Origin: Loktanella sp.
GTDB lineage: Bacteria > Pseudomonadota > Alphaproteobacteria > Rhodobacterales > Rhodobacteraceae
Direction: 5' to 3'
NCBI GenBank assembly: GCA_003551805.1
Contig: PUNR01000370.1
Span: 1-31,318 of the forward strand
Length of the DNA: 31,318 nt
Positions 1-6,861 of the stretch are shown here, piece by piece (position 1 is the first letter of the stretch; each line of letters opens with the position of its first letter). The translations under genes were made by a program, and so were the position numbers. The notes under the pieces were generated by a model. It did not search any database. It saw only the letters and a program-made list of their open reading frames with translations, and was not told the origin of the DNA.

Positions 1-521
1 CACTCCTGATGCTGGCGATGATCGGCGTGACGGTTGTTCTGACCACCGGGTGTATAGACGCGGATGAGGCGTTTTCTTTTATCGAAGGCCGCCTGCTTGC
101 GTTGATTTTTGCGATGCTGGGGGTGGGATCGGCACTGGAATCATCGGGTGCCGTGGAAATGGTGGCGGCGGCTGTTTCGCCTTACATGATGGCCTTGCCG
201 CCGTTTCTGGTCGTGCTGGCAGTCTATGCGCTGGCGAGCCTCTTGACGGAAATGGTGTCGAACAATGCCGTGGCCGTGGTGATGACGCCAGTGGCGATAG
301 GTCTGGCCCTTGCCCTTGGTGTTGATCCGCGCCCTCTGGTTGTGGCGGTGATGATCGCCGCCAGCGCCAGCTTTGCGACACCCATCGGATATCAGAACAA
401 TACGCTGGTATTCGGGCCGGGGGGGTATAAATTTACCGATTTCCTGCGCTTCGGGATTCCGCTGAATATCACGCTTGCCCCGATTGTATCCTTTGTGATC
501 CCGCTGATCTGGCCGTTGTAA
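1..521 (+). CDS. SLC13/CitT-type permease, C-terminal part (5' end outside window)
   Basis: The reading frame is open from the left edge, so this is the C-terminal part of a larger inner-membrane transporter; the first in-frame ATG (base 9) is probably internal. The roughly 173 visible residues form about five hydrophobic segments. Two features point to the SLC13 / divalent-anion:sodium symporter superfamily: an SNNA motif after a helix that ends in LLTEMV, and an ATPIGYQNN stretch near the C-terminus, which together match the second Ser-Asn-type substrate and sodium site of that family. Substrates in the family include dicarboxylates, sulfate and other anions, and the one used here cannot be told from this fragment. 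Such proteins often carry TrkA-C (RCK_C) domains before this region, which would lie outside the window. Family assignment is fairly sure, substrate unknown. Confidence 0.75.
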   Translation, partial: LLMLAMIGVTVVLTTGCIDADEAFSFIEGRLLALIFAMLGVGSALESSGAVEMVAAAVSPYMMALPPFLVVLAVYALASLLTEMVSNNAVAVVMTPVAIGLALALGVDPRPLVVAVMIAASASFATPIGYQNNTLVFGPGGYKFTDFLRFGIPLNITLAPIVSFVIPLIWPL

Positions 522-526
522 CAGGC

Positions 527-556
527 TTGCCCCTGCATGGCGCGATGTCTTATAGA
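527..556 (+). promoter_or_regulatory. Candidate sigma-70 promoter for yebC
   Basis: A TTGCCC hexamer at 527-532 is followed after 18 bases by TATAGA at 551-556. Transcription would start near 563 and leave a leader of about 30 bases before the yebC ATG at 593. It lies between the stop of the permease (521) and yebC. Identified by eye from the consensus only. Confidence 0.4.
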
Positions 557-592
557 GGCGCAGATTTACACCAGATATGATGAGGGTTTCCA

Positions 593-1342
593 ATGGCGGG
601 CCATTCCAAATGGGCGAATATCCAGCACCGCAAGGGCCGGCAGGACAAGCTGCGTTCCAAGCTGTTTTCCAAGCTGGCCAAGGAAATCACCGTGGCCGCA
701 AAGATGGGCGACCCCGATCCCGACAAAAACCCCCGCCTGCGGCTGGCCGTGAAAGAGGCCAAGTCGAATTCTGTCCCCAAGGATGTGATCGACCGCGCGA
801 TCAAGAAATCGCAAGGCGGGGATGCCGAGAACTACGATGAAATCCGCTATGAGGGTTACGGCCCCGGTGGTATTGCCGTGATCGTCGAAGCGATGACCGA
901 CAACCGCAATCGCACTGCATCTACGGTGCGGTCCACCTTTACCAAAAGCGGCGGCAATCTGGGTGAAACCGGATCAGTGGCTTTCATGTTCGACCGCAAA
1001 GGCGAGATTGTGTATCCCGCATCCGTCGCCGATGCCGACACTGTGATGATGGCCGCGATCGAGGCCGGTGCCGAAGACGTGCAAAGCGACGACGACAACC
1101 ACGTGATCTATTGCGCCGATACCGATCTGGCCGAAGTGTCGAATGCGCTGGAACCCGCTTTGGGCGAATCGATGTCCACCAAGCTGATCTGGAAGCCCAA
1201 CATGACCACCGAGGTGGATATGGAAGGTCTGACCAAGCTGATGAAGCTGCTGGATACGCTGGAAGAAGATGATGACGTGCAGCGTGTGACGGCCAATTTT
1301 GAAGCCTCTGACGAGGTGATGGCAGCGTTTTCAGAAAGCTGA
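593..1342 (+). CDS. yebC: YebC/PmpR family regulatory / translation-associated protein
   Basis: A 249-residue protein with the hallmark N-terminus MAGHSKWANIQHRKGRQD and full family length (about 240-250 residues). Members are cytoplasmic, three-domain proteins long annotated as DNA-binding transcriptional regulators (PmpR in Pseudomonas represses the quinolone signal system). More recent work links the family to ribosomes and to translation of proline-rich stretches, as for human TACO1. The sequence alone cannot decide which role applies. In many bacteria yebC sits beside ruvC/ruvAB; here it stands alone between a permease and a convergent mgtE-fau pair. The ATG at 593 is the only start that gives the conserved N-terminus. 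A candidate promoter lies at 527-556. Identification is very secure; function is family knowledge. Confidence 0.95.
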   Translation: MAGHSKWANIQHRKGRQDKLRSKLFSKLAKEITVAAKMGDPDPDKNPRLRLAVKEAKSNSVPKDVIDRAIKKSQGGDAENYDEIRYEGYGPGGIAVIVEAMTDNRNRTASTVRSTFTKSGGNLGETGSVAFMFDRKGEIVYPASVADADTVMMAAIEAGAEDVQSDDDNHVIYCADTDLAEVSNALEPALGESMSTKLIWKPNMTTEVDMEGLTKLMKLLDTLEEDDDVQRVTANFEASDEVMAAFSES

Positions 1343-1360
1343 GCGCCAAAGGACTTTTAT

Positions 1361-1396
1361 GCGCGCCGCGCGGGGATATTTATGCTCGGACGATGA
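1361..1396 (+). repeat. Dispersed intergenic repeat, copy A
   Basis: A GC-rich block (CGCGCGGGG) followed by ATATTTATGCTCGGACGATGA. It fills the gap between the convergent ends of yebC and the formyltetrahydrofolate ligase gene. The same core (GGGGATATTTA, GCTC, GACGATG) occurs at 4731-4765 and, on the other strand, at 24654-24690; a variant lies at 15896-15936. A short GC hairpin is possible but no U-run follows it, so it is a poor classical terminator. Confidence 0.6.
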
Positions 1397-1936
1397 TCAG
1401 GGGGTGATGATCCCCTGTTCCGTCACGATCAGGTCCAGCGGCTGGTCAGTGGTTTCCAATGGCAGATCAGCGTCTTCCTGAGCGCTATAGGCAAAGCCGA
1501 TGGCCATGACGGGCCCCTGCCTGCGCAGCGCATCCAGCGTGCGGTCATAAAAGCCCCCGCCATAGCCCAGCCGCCCGCCGTTGCGGTTGAACGCCACCAG
1601 CGGCACGATCAGGATTTGCGGGATCATCCAGTCGCCCGAGGCCGGGATTTGCGCACCGAAAGCGCCGGGGATCAGCGCGCAATCGGGCTCCCACAGCCGG
1701 AATTGCAGCGGTTGTGCTTTGGCGATGATCACCGGCACACCGACGGGGCCGTGGGCCGATGCCTCTGCCATGGCGGAGATCGGGTCGATTTCGGTACGCA
1801 TCGGCAGGTAGCCCGCAAGGGGGACGCCGCGAAAGCCTGCCAGAACCTCGCTTAAGTATCCGGCAGTGGCGCCGTCTGCGTCATGGGCTGCGGCACGCCG
1901 TGCGAATGCCGCGGCACGGGCTGCGGATTTATCCAT
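1397..1936 (-). CDS. 5-formyltetrahydrofolate cyclo-ligase
   Basis: A 179-residue protein of the FAU1/YgfA family, which uses ATP to convert 5-formyl-THF into 5,10-methenyl-THF and so returns stored folate to one-carbon metabolism. The diagnostic C-terminal motif LGYGGGFYDRTL is present around residues 124-135, preceded by the conserved VPLVAFNRNGGR. The N-terminus has the basic/alanine-rich helix usual for the family. The gene is the second of a leftward pair: its ATG shares one base with the mgtE stop codon (TGATG), and a GTG one codon upstream (1939) would give a GTGA overlap instead. Translational coupling to mgtE is likely either way. In enterobacteria the homologue lies next to the 6S RNA gene; no such RNA is evident beside it here. 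Length and motif make the call secure. Confidence 0.92.
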   Translation of the reverse strand: MDKSAARAAAFARRAAAHDADGATAGYLSEVLAGFRGVPLAGYLPMRTEIDPISAMAEASAHGPVGVPVIIAKAQPLQFRLWEPDCALIPGAFGAQIPASGDWMIPQILIVPLVAFNRNGGRLGYGGGFYDRTLDALRRQGPVMAIGFAYSAQEDADLPLETTDQPLDLIVTEQGIITP

Positions 1937-3309
1937 CACAGCAGGATCAGCGTGGCAAGGCCGAGGAACGCGAAAAAGCCCATCACATCGGTCATGGTGG
2001 TCACGAATGTGCCGGATGCCAGCGCCGGGTCAAATCCGAACCGTTCCAGAAGCACAGGCACCATCGTGCCAGCCAGCCCCGCCACAACCATATTGATGAG
2101 CATCGCCATCGCGATCACGACGCCCAGCATGATCGAGCCGAACCACAGATAGCCGATCGTGCCCATGACCAGTGCGAAAACCACGCCATTGATCAGCCCC
2201 ACCAGCCCTTCGCGGCGCACAACCCGCCATTGGTTGGCAGGTGTCAGGTCGCGGGTGGCCAGCGCGCGCACCGCCACGGTCAGCGATTGTGTGCCCGCAT
2301 TGCCCCCCATCGAGGCGACAATCGGCATCAGCACGGCCAAGGCGACCAATCCGGCAATCGAGTCCTCGAACAGGGAAATCACGAAGGCTGCGAAATTGGC
2401 GGTGACCAGATTGACCGCAAGCCATGGCAGCCGCTGTTTGCTGGTGGTGAACACTTTATCAGACAGGCTGCCTTCGCCGACACCGGCAAGGCGCAGCAAA
2501 TCTTCTTCGGCCTCTTCTTCAAGAAAGGCCATAGCGTCGTCGATGGTGATCACCCCCACCACGCGGTCGTCATCATCGACGACGGGGGCGGTGATCATGT
2601 GGTAATGGTTGATCGCCTGCGCCACTTCTTCCACGCCTTGTGTGACATGGAAGGTACGGAAAGTTTCTTCGGTGATATCACGCAAGGGTGTGTCGCGCGG
2701 ATGGCTGAGGATGCGGCCCAGCGTGACATAGCCCACTGCCTTGAGACGCGGATCGACAAGGATGATGTGGTAAAACTGGTCCGGCAGAACCACGTCGGAA
2801 CGCAGGTAGTCAATCGCCTCGCCCACGGTCCAGTGTTCGGGGGCGCGCACCAGTTCGGATTGCATGTGCCGGCCGGCCGATTCCTCGGGATAGGACAGGG
2901 CCTGTTCGACCACCATCCGGTCGGTGGCATCCAATGCGTCAAGCACAACGCCCTGCTGGTCTTCGTCCAGATATTCGACCAGATCGACGACATCATCGCT
3001 GTCCAGATCGCGCAAGGCGTCTGCAAGCTCGCCCGGATTCAGCTGGCCGATGATTTCTTCGCGCAGGCTTTCGTCAAGTTCGGACAGGATGTCGCCGTCG
3101 ATCCCGCCTTTCCACAAGGTCAGCAGGTCGCGCCGTTCCTTGCGGTCGATCTGTTCGATCAGATGCGCGATATCGGCGGGGTGCAACGGGTCAAGCAAGG
3201 CATCGACACGCGCGGCATCATCATTTTCGACAGCTTCAAGAACCTCGGACACCAGCCTGTCGGTGATGCCGAATGCTTCTTCTTCAAAGTCGTCGTCATG
3301 ATCGGCCAT
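1936..3309 (-). CDS. mgtE: Magnesium transporter MgtE
   Basis: A 457-residue inner-membrane Mg2+ channel/transporter. The order of domains is visible: an acidic N-terminal helical superhelix domain (residues about 1-140, rich in Asp/Glu and in L-x-x-L-D repeats), a CBS pair (about 140-265, including VVGVITIDDAMAFL), a connecting helix, and five C-terminal transmembrane helices. The family signature GGNAGTQS lies in the second membrane helix and is followed by the conserved RALATRDL. In the family, the cytoplasmic domains sense Mg2+ and close the pore when it is plentiful. The start at 3309 is chosen over a longer open frame because GGAGGTG lies just upstream and because MADHDDDFEEE is a family-like N-terminus. 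It is transcribed divergently from guaD across 98 bases and overlaps the folate ligase gene downstream. Confidence 0.95.
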   Translation of the reverse strand: MADHDDDFEEEAFGITDRLVSEVLEAVENDDAARVDALLDPLHPADIAHLIEQIDRKERRDLLTLWKGGIDGDILSELDESLREEIIGQLNPGELADALRDLDSDDVVDLVEYLDEDQQGVVLDALDATDRMVVEQALSYPEESAGRHMQSELVRAPEHWTVGEAIDYLRSDVVLPDQFYHIILVDPRLKAVGYVTLGRILSHPRDTPLRDITEETFRTFHVTQGVEEVAQAINHYHMITAPVVDDDDRVVGVITIDDAMAFLEEEAEEDLLRLAGVGEGSLSDKVFTTSKQRLPWLAVNLVTANFAAFVISLFEDSIAGLVALAVLMPIVASMGGNAGTQSLTVAVRALATRDLTPANQWRVVRREGLVGLINGVVFALVMGTIGYLWFGSIMLGVVIAMAMLINMVVAGLAGTMVPVLLERFGFDPALASGTFVTTMTDVMGFFAFLGLATLILL

Positions 3310-3407
3310 CCGGCACCTCCGTTTTGCGCGCAGCATAGACAAAGCAGGCATGCTGACAATGTCATTCCTTGATTTACGCTGGCTTTTGCACGCCCTATAG
3401 GGGCGGT

Positions 3408-4700
3408 ATGACAAAACAATTACTTCTTGGCCAAACGCTTGGGTTTTCGGGCAATCCTTTGACGCAGGATTGGGCAGATCATGTGCAATATCATGCCGCG
3501 GGCGGGGTGCTGGTTGATGGCGCGGTGATTGTCGCTGTGGGGGACGGGGCGGCGTTGCGTGCAGCCCATCCCGATGCGCGGCTGGTGGATTACGGCGACA
3601 AGCTGATCACTGCGGGGTTTGTCGATGCCCATATGCATTATCCGCAAACAGGCATCATCGCGAGCTGGGGCAAGCAGCTGATTGACTGGCTCAACACCTA
3701 TACCTTCCCCGAAGAGGCGCGGCTGGCCGACCCTGCCTATGCAGCAGAAGTCGCTGTACGTACGATTGATCTGGCCGTCAGCCACGGCACCACGACGCTG
3801 ACCAGCTATTGCACGATCCATCCGGCATCTGTGGATGCGTTTTTTACGGCTGCAGCCGCACGCAATATGGCGGTGGTGGCAGGCAAGACCTGTATGGACC
3901 GCAATGCACCCGACAACCTGCGCGACAATGCGCAATCAGCCTATGACGACAGCAAGGCGCTGATTGCCCGCTGGCATGGCAAAGGCCGTGCGACCTATGC
4001 GATCACGCCACGGTTTTCGCCGACATCGACACCGGATCAACTGGCAGCTTTGGGTGCGTTGTGGGCCGAACATCCCGATTGTCTAATGCAGACACATCTG
4101 AGCGAGCAATTGCCCGAAATCGCATGGGTGCGTGATCTGTTTCCACAGGCCCGCGACTATCTGGATACCTATGAAGCCTTCGGTTTGCTGGGCGCACGTG
4201 GCATTTACGGCCATGCGATCCATCTCGAACAGCGCGAGATTGACCGGCTGGCCGAAGCGGGTGCTGCCGTGGTGCATTGCCCCACCTCGAACAGCTTTAT
4301 CGGGTCGGGCCTGTTCGATCTGATGGGGCTGGCCCGTGCGGGGTTGGCGATCGGGCTGGCCACCGACACCGGCGGCGGGTCGTCGTTTTCGATGCTGCGC
4401 ACGATGGCAGCGGCCTATGAAATCGCGCAACTACGCGGCGTGGCTTTGCATCCGGCGCAGTTGATGTGGCTTGCGACCGAAGGGTCGGCGGCCAGCCTGC
4501 ATATGACAGGCCGGATCGGCCATTTGGGTGCGGGTGCTGCGGCGGATATCACCGTGCTTGATCTGGCATCGACGCCGGCGATTGCCCAGCGCCATGCGCG
4601 CGCAGATGACATCTGGGATGCCCTGTTCCCGACCATTATGATGGGTGATGACCGTGCGATTGCCGATGTCTGGATTGCAGGGCAAAAGCAGCCGCTTTGA
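3408..4700 (+). CDS. guaD: Guanine deaminase
   Basis: A 430-residue amidohydrolase that hydrolyses guanine to xanthine and ammonia in purine catabolism; cytoplasmic and zinc-dependent. The metal-binding HxH pair is at residues 75 and 77 in GFVDAHMHYPQ. Later come the conserved MQTHLSEQ (third His), YGHAIHL (fourth His) and ATDTGGG (metal-ligand Asp), the usual order for the family. The motif HCPTSNSFIGSG also fits guanine deaminase better than other members. The ATG at 3408 is chosen: it has GGGGCGG just upstream, and the longer frame from 3369 adds residues with no family match. A -10-like CTATAG at 3395-3400 lies so close that the transcript leader would be very short. No other purine-catabolism gene is adjacent. 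The repeat copy at 4731-4765 follows. Confidence 0.93.
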   Translation: MTKQLLLGQTLGFSGNPLTQDWADHVQYHAAGGVLVDGAVIVAVGDGAALRAAHPDARLVDYGDKLITAGFVDAHMHYPQTGIIASWGKQLIDWLNTYTFPEEARLADPAYAAEVAVRTIDLAVSHGTTTLTSYCTIHPASVDAFFTAAAARNMAVVAGKTCMDRNAPDNLRDNAQSAYDDSKALIARWHGKGRATYAITPRFSPTSTPDQLAALGALWAEHPDCLMQTHLSEQLPEIAWVRDLFPQARDYLDTYEAFGLLGARGIYGHAIHLEQREIDRLAEAGAAVVHCPTSNSFIGSGLFDLMGLARAGLAIGLATDTGGGSSFSMLRTMAAAYEIAQLRGVALHPAQLMWLATEGSAASLHMTGRIGHLGAGAAADITVLDLASTPAIAQRHARADDIWDALFPTIMMGDDRAIADVWIAGQKQPL

Positions 4701-4730
4701 TCGCAGCCACCGGTGGCGCCGCAAAAATCG

Positions 4731-4765
4731 GAGCCTCCGGCGGGGATATTTAAGCTCTGACGATG
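4731..4765 (+). repeat. Dispersed intergenic repeat, copy B
   Basis: Copy of the same element as 1361-1396: CTCCGGCGGGG, then ATATTTAAGCTCTGACGATGG. It again lies between two convergent genes (guaD and the CAP-domain gene), with the GC block on the side of the rightward gene, as in copy A. There is one difference from the consensus GCTCGGACGATG. Confidence 0.6.
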
Positions 4766-4781
4766 GGAAAGGGCCCTGCGT

Positions 4782-5264
4782 CTAGCAACCGTCCGAGAAA
4801 TTCAGCACCCAGATATCGCCGGACCGCCCGAGGCCATAGCTGCGATAGCGTGGACCCAGCATGTTTTTGCGATGCCCCGGCGAGGCGACCCATGCGGCAA
4901 GCACCTCTGCCTCTGATCGTTGGCCTTGGGCGATGTTTTCGGACATGGCCCCGGCGTTGCAGCCCGCGTTGGTGATCCGCGCGATGAGGGTGTCACCGTT
5001 GGGCCCACCGGGGGAGCGATGCGAAAAGTAACCCGCCTGTGCCATATGGTCGGCATGGGCTTGTGCGGCGCGGGTCAGGCGGGGGTCCTGCCCGACCCCG
5101 GCAAGGTTTTCTGTTGCGCGCAGGTCATTCAGCGCCCCGCCGAACCCTGTGGTTTCCACCGTCGCAGGCACCGTGCGTGTAACGCCCTTGGGTTGCGGGA
5201 CTGGTACGACCATAATGCAGCCGGTCAAAAACACACAAGACAACAGAACAACGGGAAATTTCAT
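4782..5264 (-). CDS. CAP-domain (SCP/YkwD-like) lipoprotein
   Basis: A 160-residue exported protein with a lipoprotein signal: MKFPVVLLSCVFLTGC, with the lipobox LTGC and Cys at residue 16. After a short Pro/Val/Thr linker comes a CAP (cysteine-rich secretory/SCP) domain. Its family landmarks are the histidines in HADHMA and YFSHRSPGG, SENIA, then WVASPGHRKNML, which form the conserved cleft of bacterial YkwD-like proteins. The protein should sit on the outer leaflet of the inner membrane or in the periplasmic face of the outer membrane. The biochemical role of bacterial CAP proteins is largely unknown. A start three codons upstream (5273) is also possible; 5264 is chosen because it gives a standard signal peptide. 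The product ends in a terminal Cys (FSDGC), a possible disulfide partner for a Cys in the domain. Confidence 0.88.
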   Translation of the reverse strand: MKFPVVLLSCVFLTGCIMVVPVPQPKGVTRTVPATVETTGFGGALNDLRATENLAGVGQDPRLTRAAQAHADHMAQAGYFSHRSPGGPNGDTLIARITNAGCNAGAMSENIAQGQRSEAEVLAAWVASPGHRKNMLGPRYRSYGLGRSGDIWVLNFSDGC

Positions 5265-5345
5265 GAGTGCCATCCGCTTTGGGTTGAACTGACATCTTCC
5301 AATCAGAACACTGTGGCAAAGCCAAGGCCGGAATTCCCTTTGTGG

Positions 5346-6155
5346 TCAGCTTTCGCCCATATCGTGCATTTGCAGCACGCTGAGGGCCGCGGCATGCACA
5401 TCGGCATTCGCCGCCGCAAGGATGCGCCCGCCATCATGAGCCGCCCCACCCTGCCAGTCGGTGACGATACCGCCTGCGGCCACGATCACGGCGATCGGGG
5501 CTTGCACGTCATAGGCGTTCAGCCCTGCCTCGATCACCAGATCGACCTGACCGGCGGCCAGCAGCGCGTAGCCGTAGCAATCCATCCCGTAGCGCGTCAG
5601 CCGTACCCTTTCGGACACGGCCTGAAACGCAGCCATTTCCGCCTTTGTGCCGATTTCGGGGAAGGTAGACAGCAAGATCGCCTGATCCAGCGTACGCGAC
5701 TGGCGGGTTGCAAGCCGGGCTGTGCCCATCGGCCCGGTCACGCTGGCCTGTCCGAAACCGCCTGCGAAACGTTCGCCGATATAGGGCTGGTCGATGATGC
5801 CATAAACGGGGCCGTTGCTGTCGCCCACGGCGATCAGCACACCCCATGTCGGCGTGCCGCTGATATAGCCGCGCGTGCCGTCGATCGGGTCAAGCACCCA
5901 GGTCAGGCCACTGGTCCCGTCGGTATGGCCGAATTCTTCGCCAAAGATCGCGTCATCAGGGCGTTCGCGCGCCAGAACGTCGCGCATGACCTGTTCGGCG
6001 GCGCGGTCGGCGATTGTCACGGGGTCAAAATGGGCCTTGGCCTTGTTATCGGCCACCAGACCGGATGTGCGGAAATGCGACAACGTCACGGGGCGTGCGG
6101 CATCCGCCAAAAGATGGGCGACACGGATCAGGTCGGCTTGCGTTGCTTGATCCAT
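5346..6155 (-). CDS. hisN: Inositol-monophosphatase-fold phosphatase, probably histidinol-phosphatase (HisN type)
   Basis: A 269-residue Mg2+-dependent phosphatase of the inositol monophosphatase superfamily. The metal site is clear: FGEEFG (Glu residues about 73-74), DPIDGT at residues 89-94, and the C-terminal Asp in NAYDVQAP. The segment after DPIDGT, GYISGTPTWGVLIAV, has the G-x-P-x-W pattern I associate with HisN histidinol-phosphatases rather than with myo-inositol phosphatases (CysQ, SuhB). HisN performs the penultimate step of histidine synthesis in alphaproteobacteria and actinobacteria. No other his gene is adjacent, so substrate specificity is an inference; a generic sugar or inositol phosphatase remains possible. 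It lies 73 bases downstream of the XRE regulator on the same strand and could be cotranscribed with it. Confidence 0.85.
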   Translation of the reverse strand: MDQATQADLIRVAHLLADAARPVTLSHFRTSGLVADNKAKAHFDPVTIADRAAEQVMRDVLARERPDDAIFGEEFGHTDGTSGLTWVLDPIDGTRGYISGTPTWGVLIAVGDSNGPVYGIIDQPYIGERFAGGFGQASVTGPMGTARLATRQSRTLDQAILLSTFPEIGTKAEMAAFQAVSERVRLTRYGMDCYGYALLAAGQVDLVIEAGLNAYDVQAPIAVIVAAGGIVTDWQGGAAHDGGRILAAANADVHAAALSVLQMHDMGES

Positions 6156-6228
6156 GGGCGGGCCACCTTTGCTGTGCTGCGATCACCGGATCGGGTATCG
6201 CAGCACAGATCGGCAGGTCAAGGGGCGA

Positions 6229-6600
6229 TCAAGCCGCTTCGCTTAACACGCGCGCCAGATCGAACAGGCGGCGGCGCTGGTTTTCGGGGATTGCGTAGTA
6301 GGACCGCAGCAATTCCAGTGCTTCCTTGTCGGTCAGAATATCACCTGGCATATCGCTTGTGGTTGTTTCCGCCGCAGGTTGTGCATCGTAGCCTTCAAAG
6401 AAGAAGGACACCGGCACGCCCAGCACGTTCGAGATGTCCCAGAGCCGCGAAGCGCTGACACGGTTCATGCCGGTTTCATATTTCTGGATCTGTTGGAACT
6501 TGATGCCTACGTTTTCCGCAAGCTGCTGCTGCGTTGTTCCGTTCATCCAGCGCCGGTGCCTGATCCGCTTGCCTACATAGACGTCGACAGGGTGTTTCAT
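6229..6600 (-). CDS. XRE-family helix-turn-helix transcriptional regulator
   Basis: A 123-residue cytoplasmic DNA-binding protein. Residues about 10-65 form a Cro/CI-type five-helix domain: GKRIRHRRWMNGTTQQQLAE, then VGIKFQQIQKYETGMNRVSA with the recognition helix, then the closing helix ending in GVPVSFFFEG. The C-terminal half is short (about 55 residues) with a helical segment EALELLRSYYAIP typical of the small XRE regulators of Rhizobiales and Rhodobacterales (PraR-like), whose targets vary. The upstream 260 bases hold an unusual set of inverted repeats (6686-6838), some of which could be its own operator. The 12-base palindrome GCGCATATGCGC and a T-run (about 6617-6644) lie just upstream of the start. 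The regulator type is secure; target genes are unknown. Confidence 0.9.
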   Translation of the reverse strand: MKHPVDVYVGKRIRHRRWMNGTTQQQLAENVGIKFQQIQKYETGMNRVSASRLWDISNVLGVPVSFFFEGYDAQPAAETTTSDMPGDILTDKEALELLRSYYAIPENQRRRLFDLARVLSEAA

Positions 6601-6685
6601 GGTTTGGTCCTTATCAAAAAAAGTGCCCTAAGCGCATATGCGCGGTCAATGACTACGGGGGCTGAGGACAACTAGACCTTGTCCA

Positions 6686-6838
6686 TTTCCCGTTGATACC
6701 ATTGCATGACACTTATTTGATATAACACGCAACGGTTGCAGGACAGTTCCTGCCCTTAAGGATAGGTAAGTTATGCCGGTTTTCGCCGACAGCAAGCAGG
6801 CAGGACAATTTTCTGCCTGACGTGATATCAACGGGAAA
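6686..6838. other. Structured non-coding region closed by a perfect 13-bp inverted repeat
   Basis: TTTCCCGTTGATA at 6686-6698 is exactly complementary to TATCAACGGGAAA at 6826-6838. Allowing one mismatch it extends three bases further inward. Inside are further dyads: GCAAC/GTTGC at 6729-6739, GCAGGA/TCCTGC at 6738-6753, and CAGGCAG/CTGCCTG at 6797-6819. The last two are also imperfect direct repeats of each other (GCAGGACA then TT and CTGCC). On the minus strand an additional stem-loop GTCGG-CGAAAA-CCGGC forms using a G-U pair that becomes an A-C mismatch on the plus strand. The right arm ends 23 bases before the quinone oxidoreductase ATG. It could be a leader RNA element, a separate small RNA (a 6S-like rod can be drawn on the minus strand), paired operators, or a MITE-like insertion with 13-bp terminal repeats. 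No coding potential seen. Confidence 0.5.
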
Positions 6839-6861
6839 ACATTCCAAAAGGATTCGAACTT

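Noticed and set aside
1759..3372. A 537-codon open frame on the plus strand opposite mgtE
   Set aside because: It is the antisense shadow of mgtE, rich in His/Gln/Arg with no family features, as expected from a GC-rich coding strand read backward.
4920..6458. A 512-codon plus-strand frame spanning the CAP, HisN and XRE genes
   Set aside because: It crosses three well-recognised minus-strand genes and shows no domain of its own.
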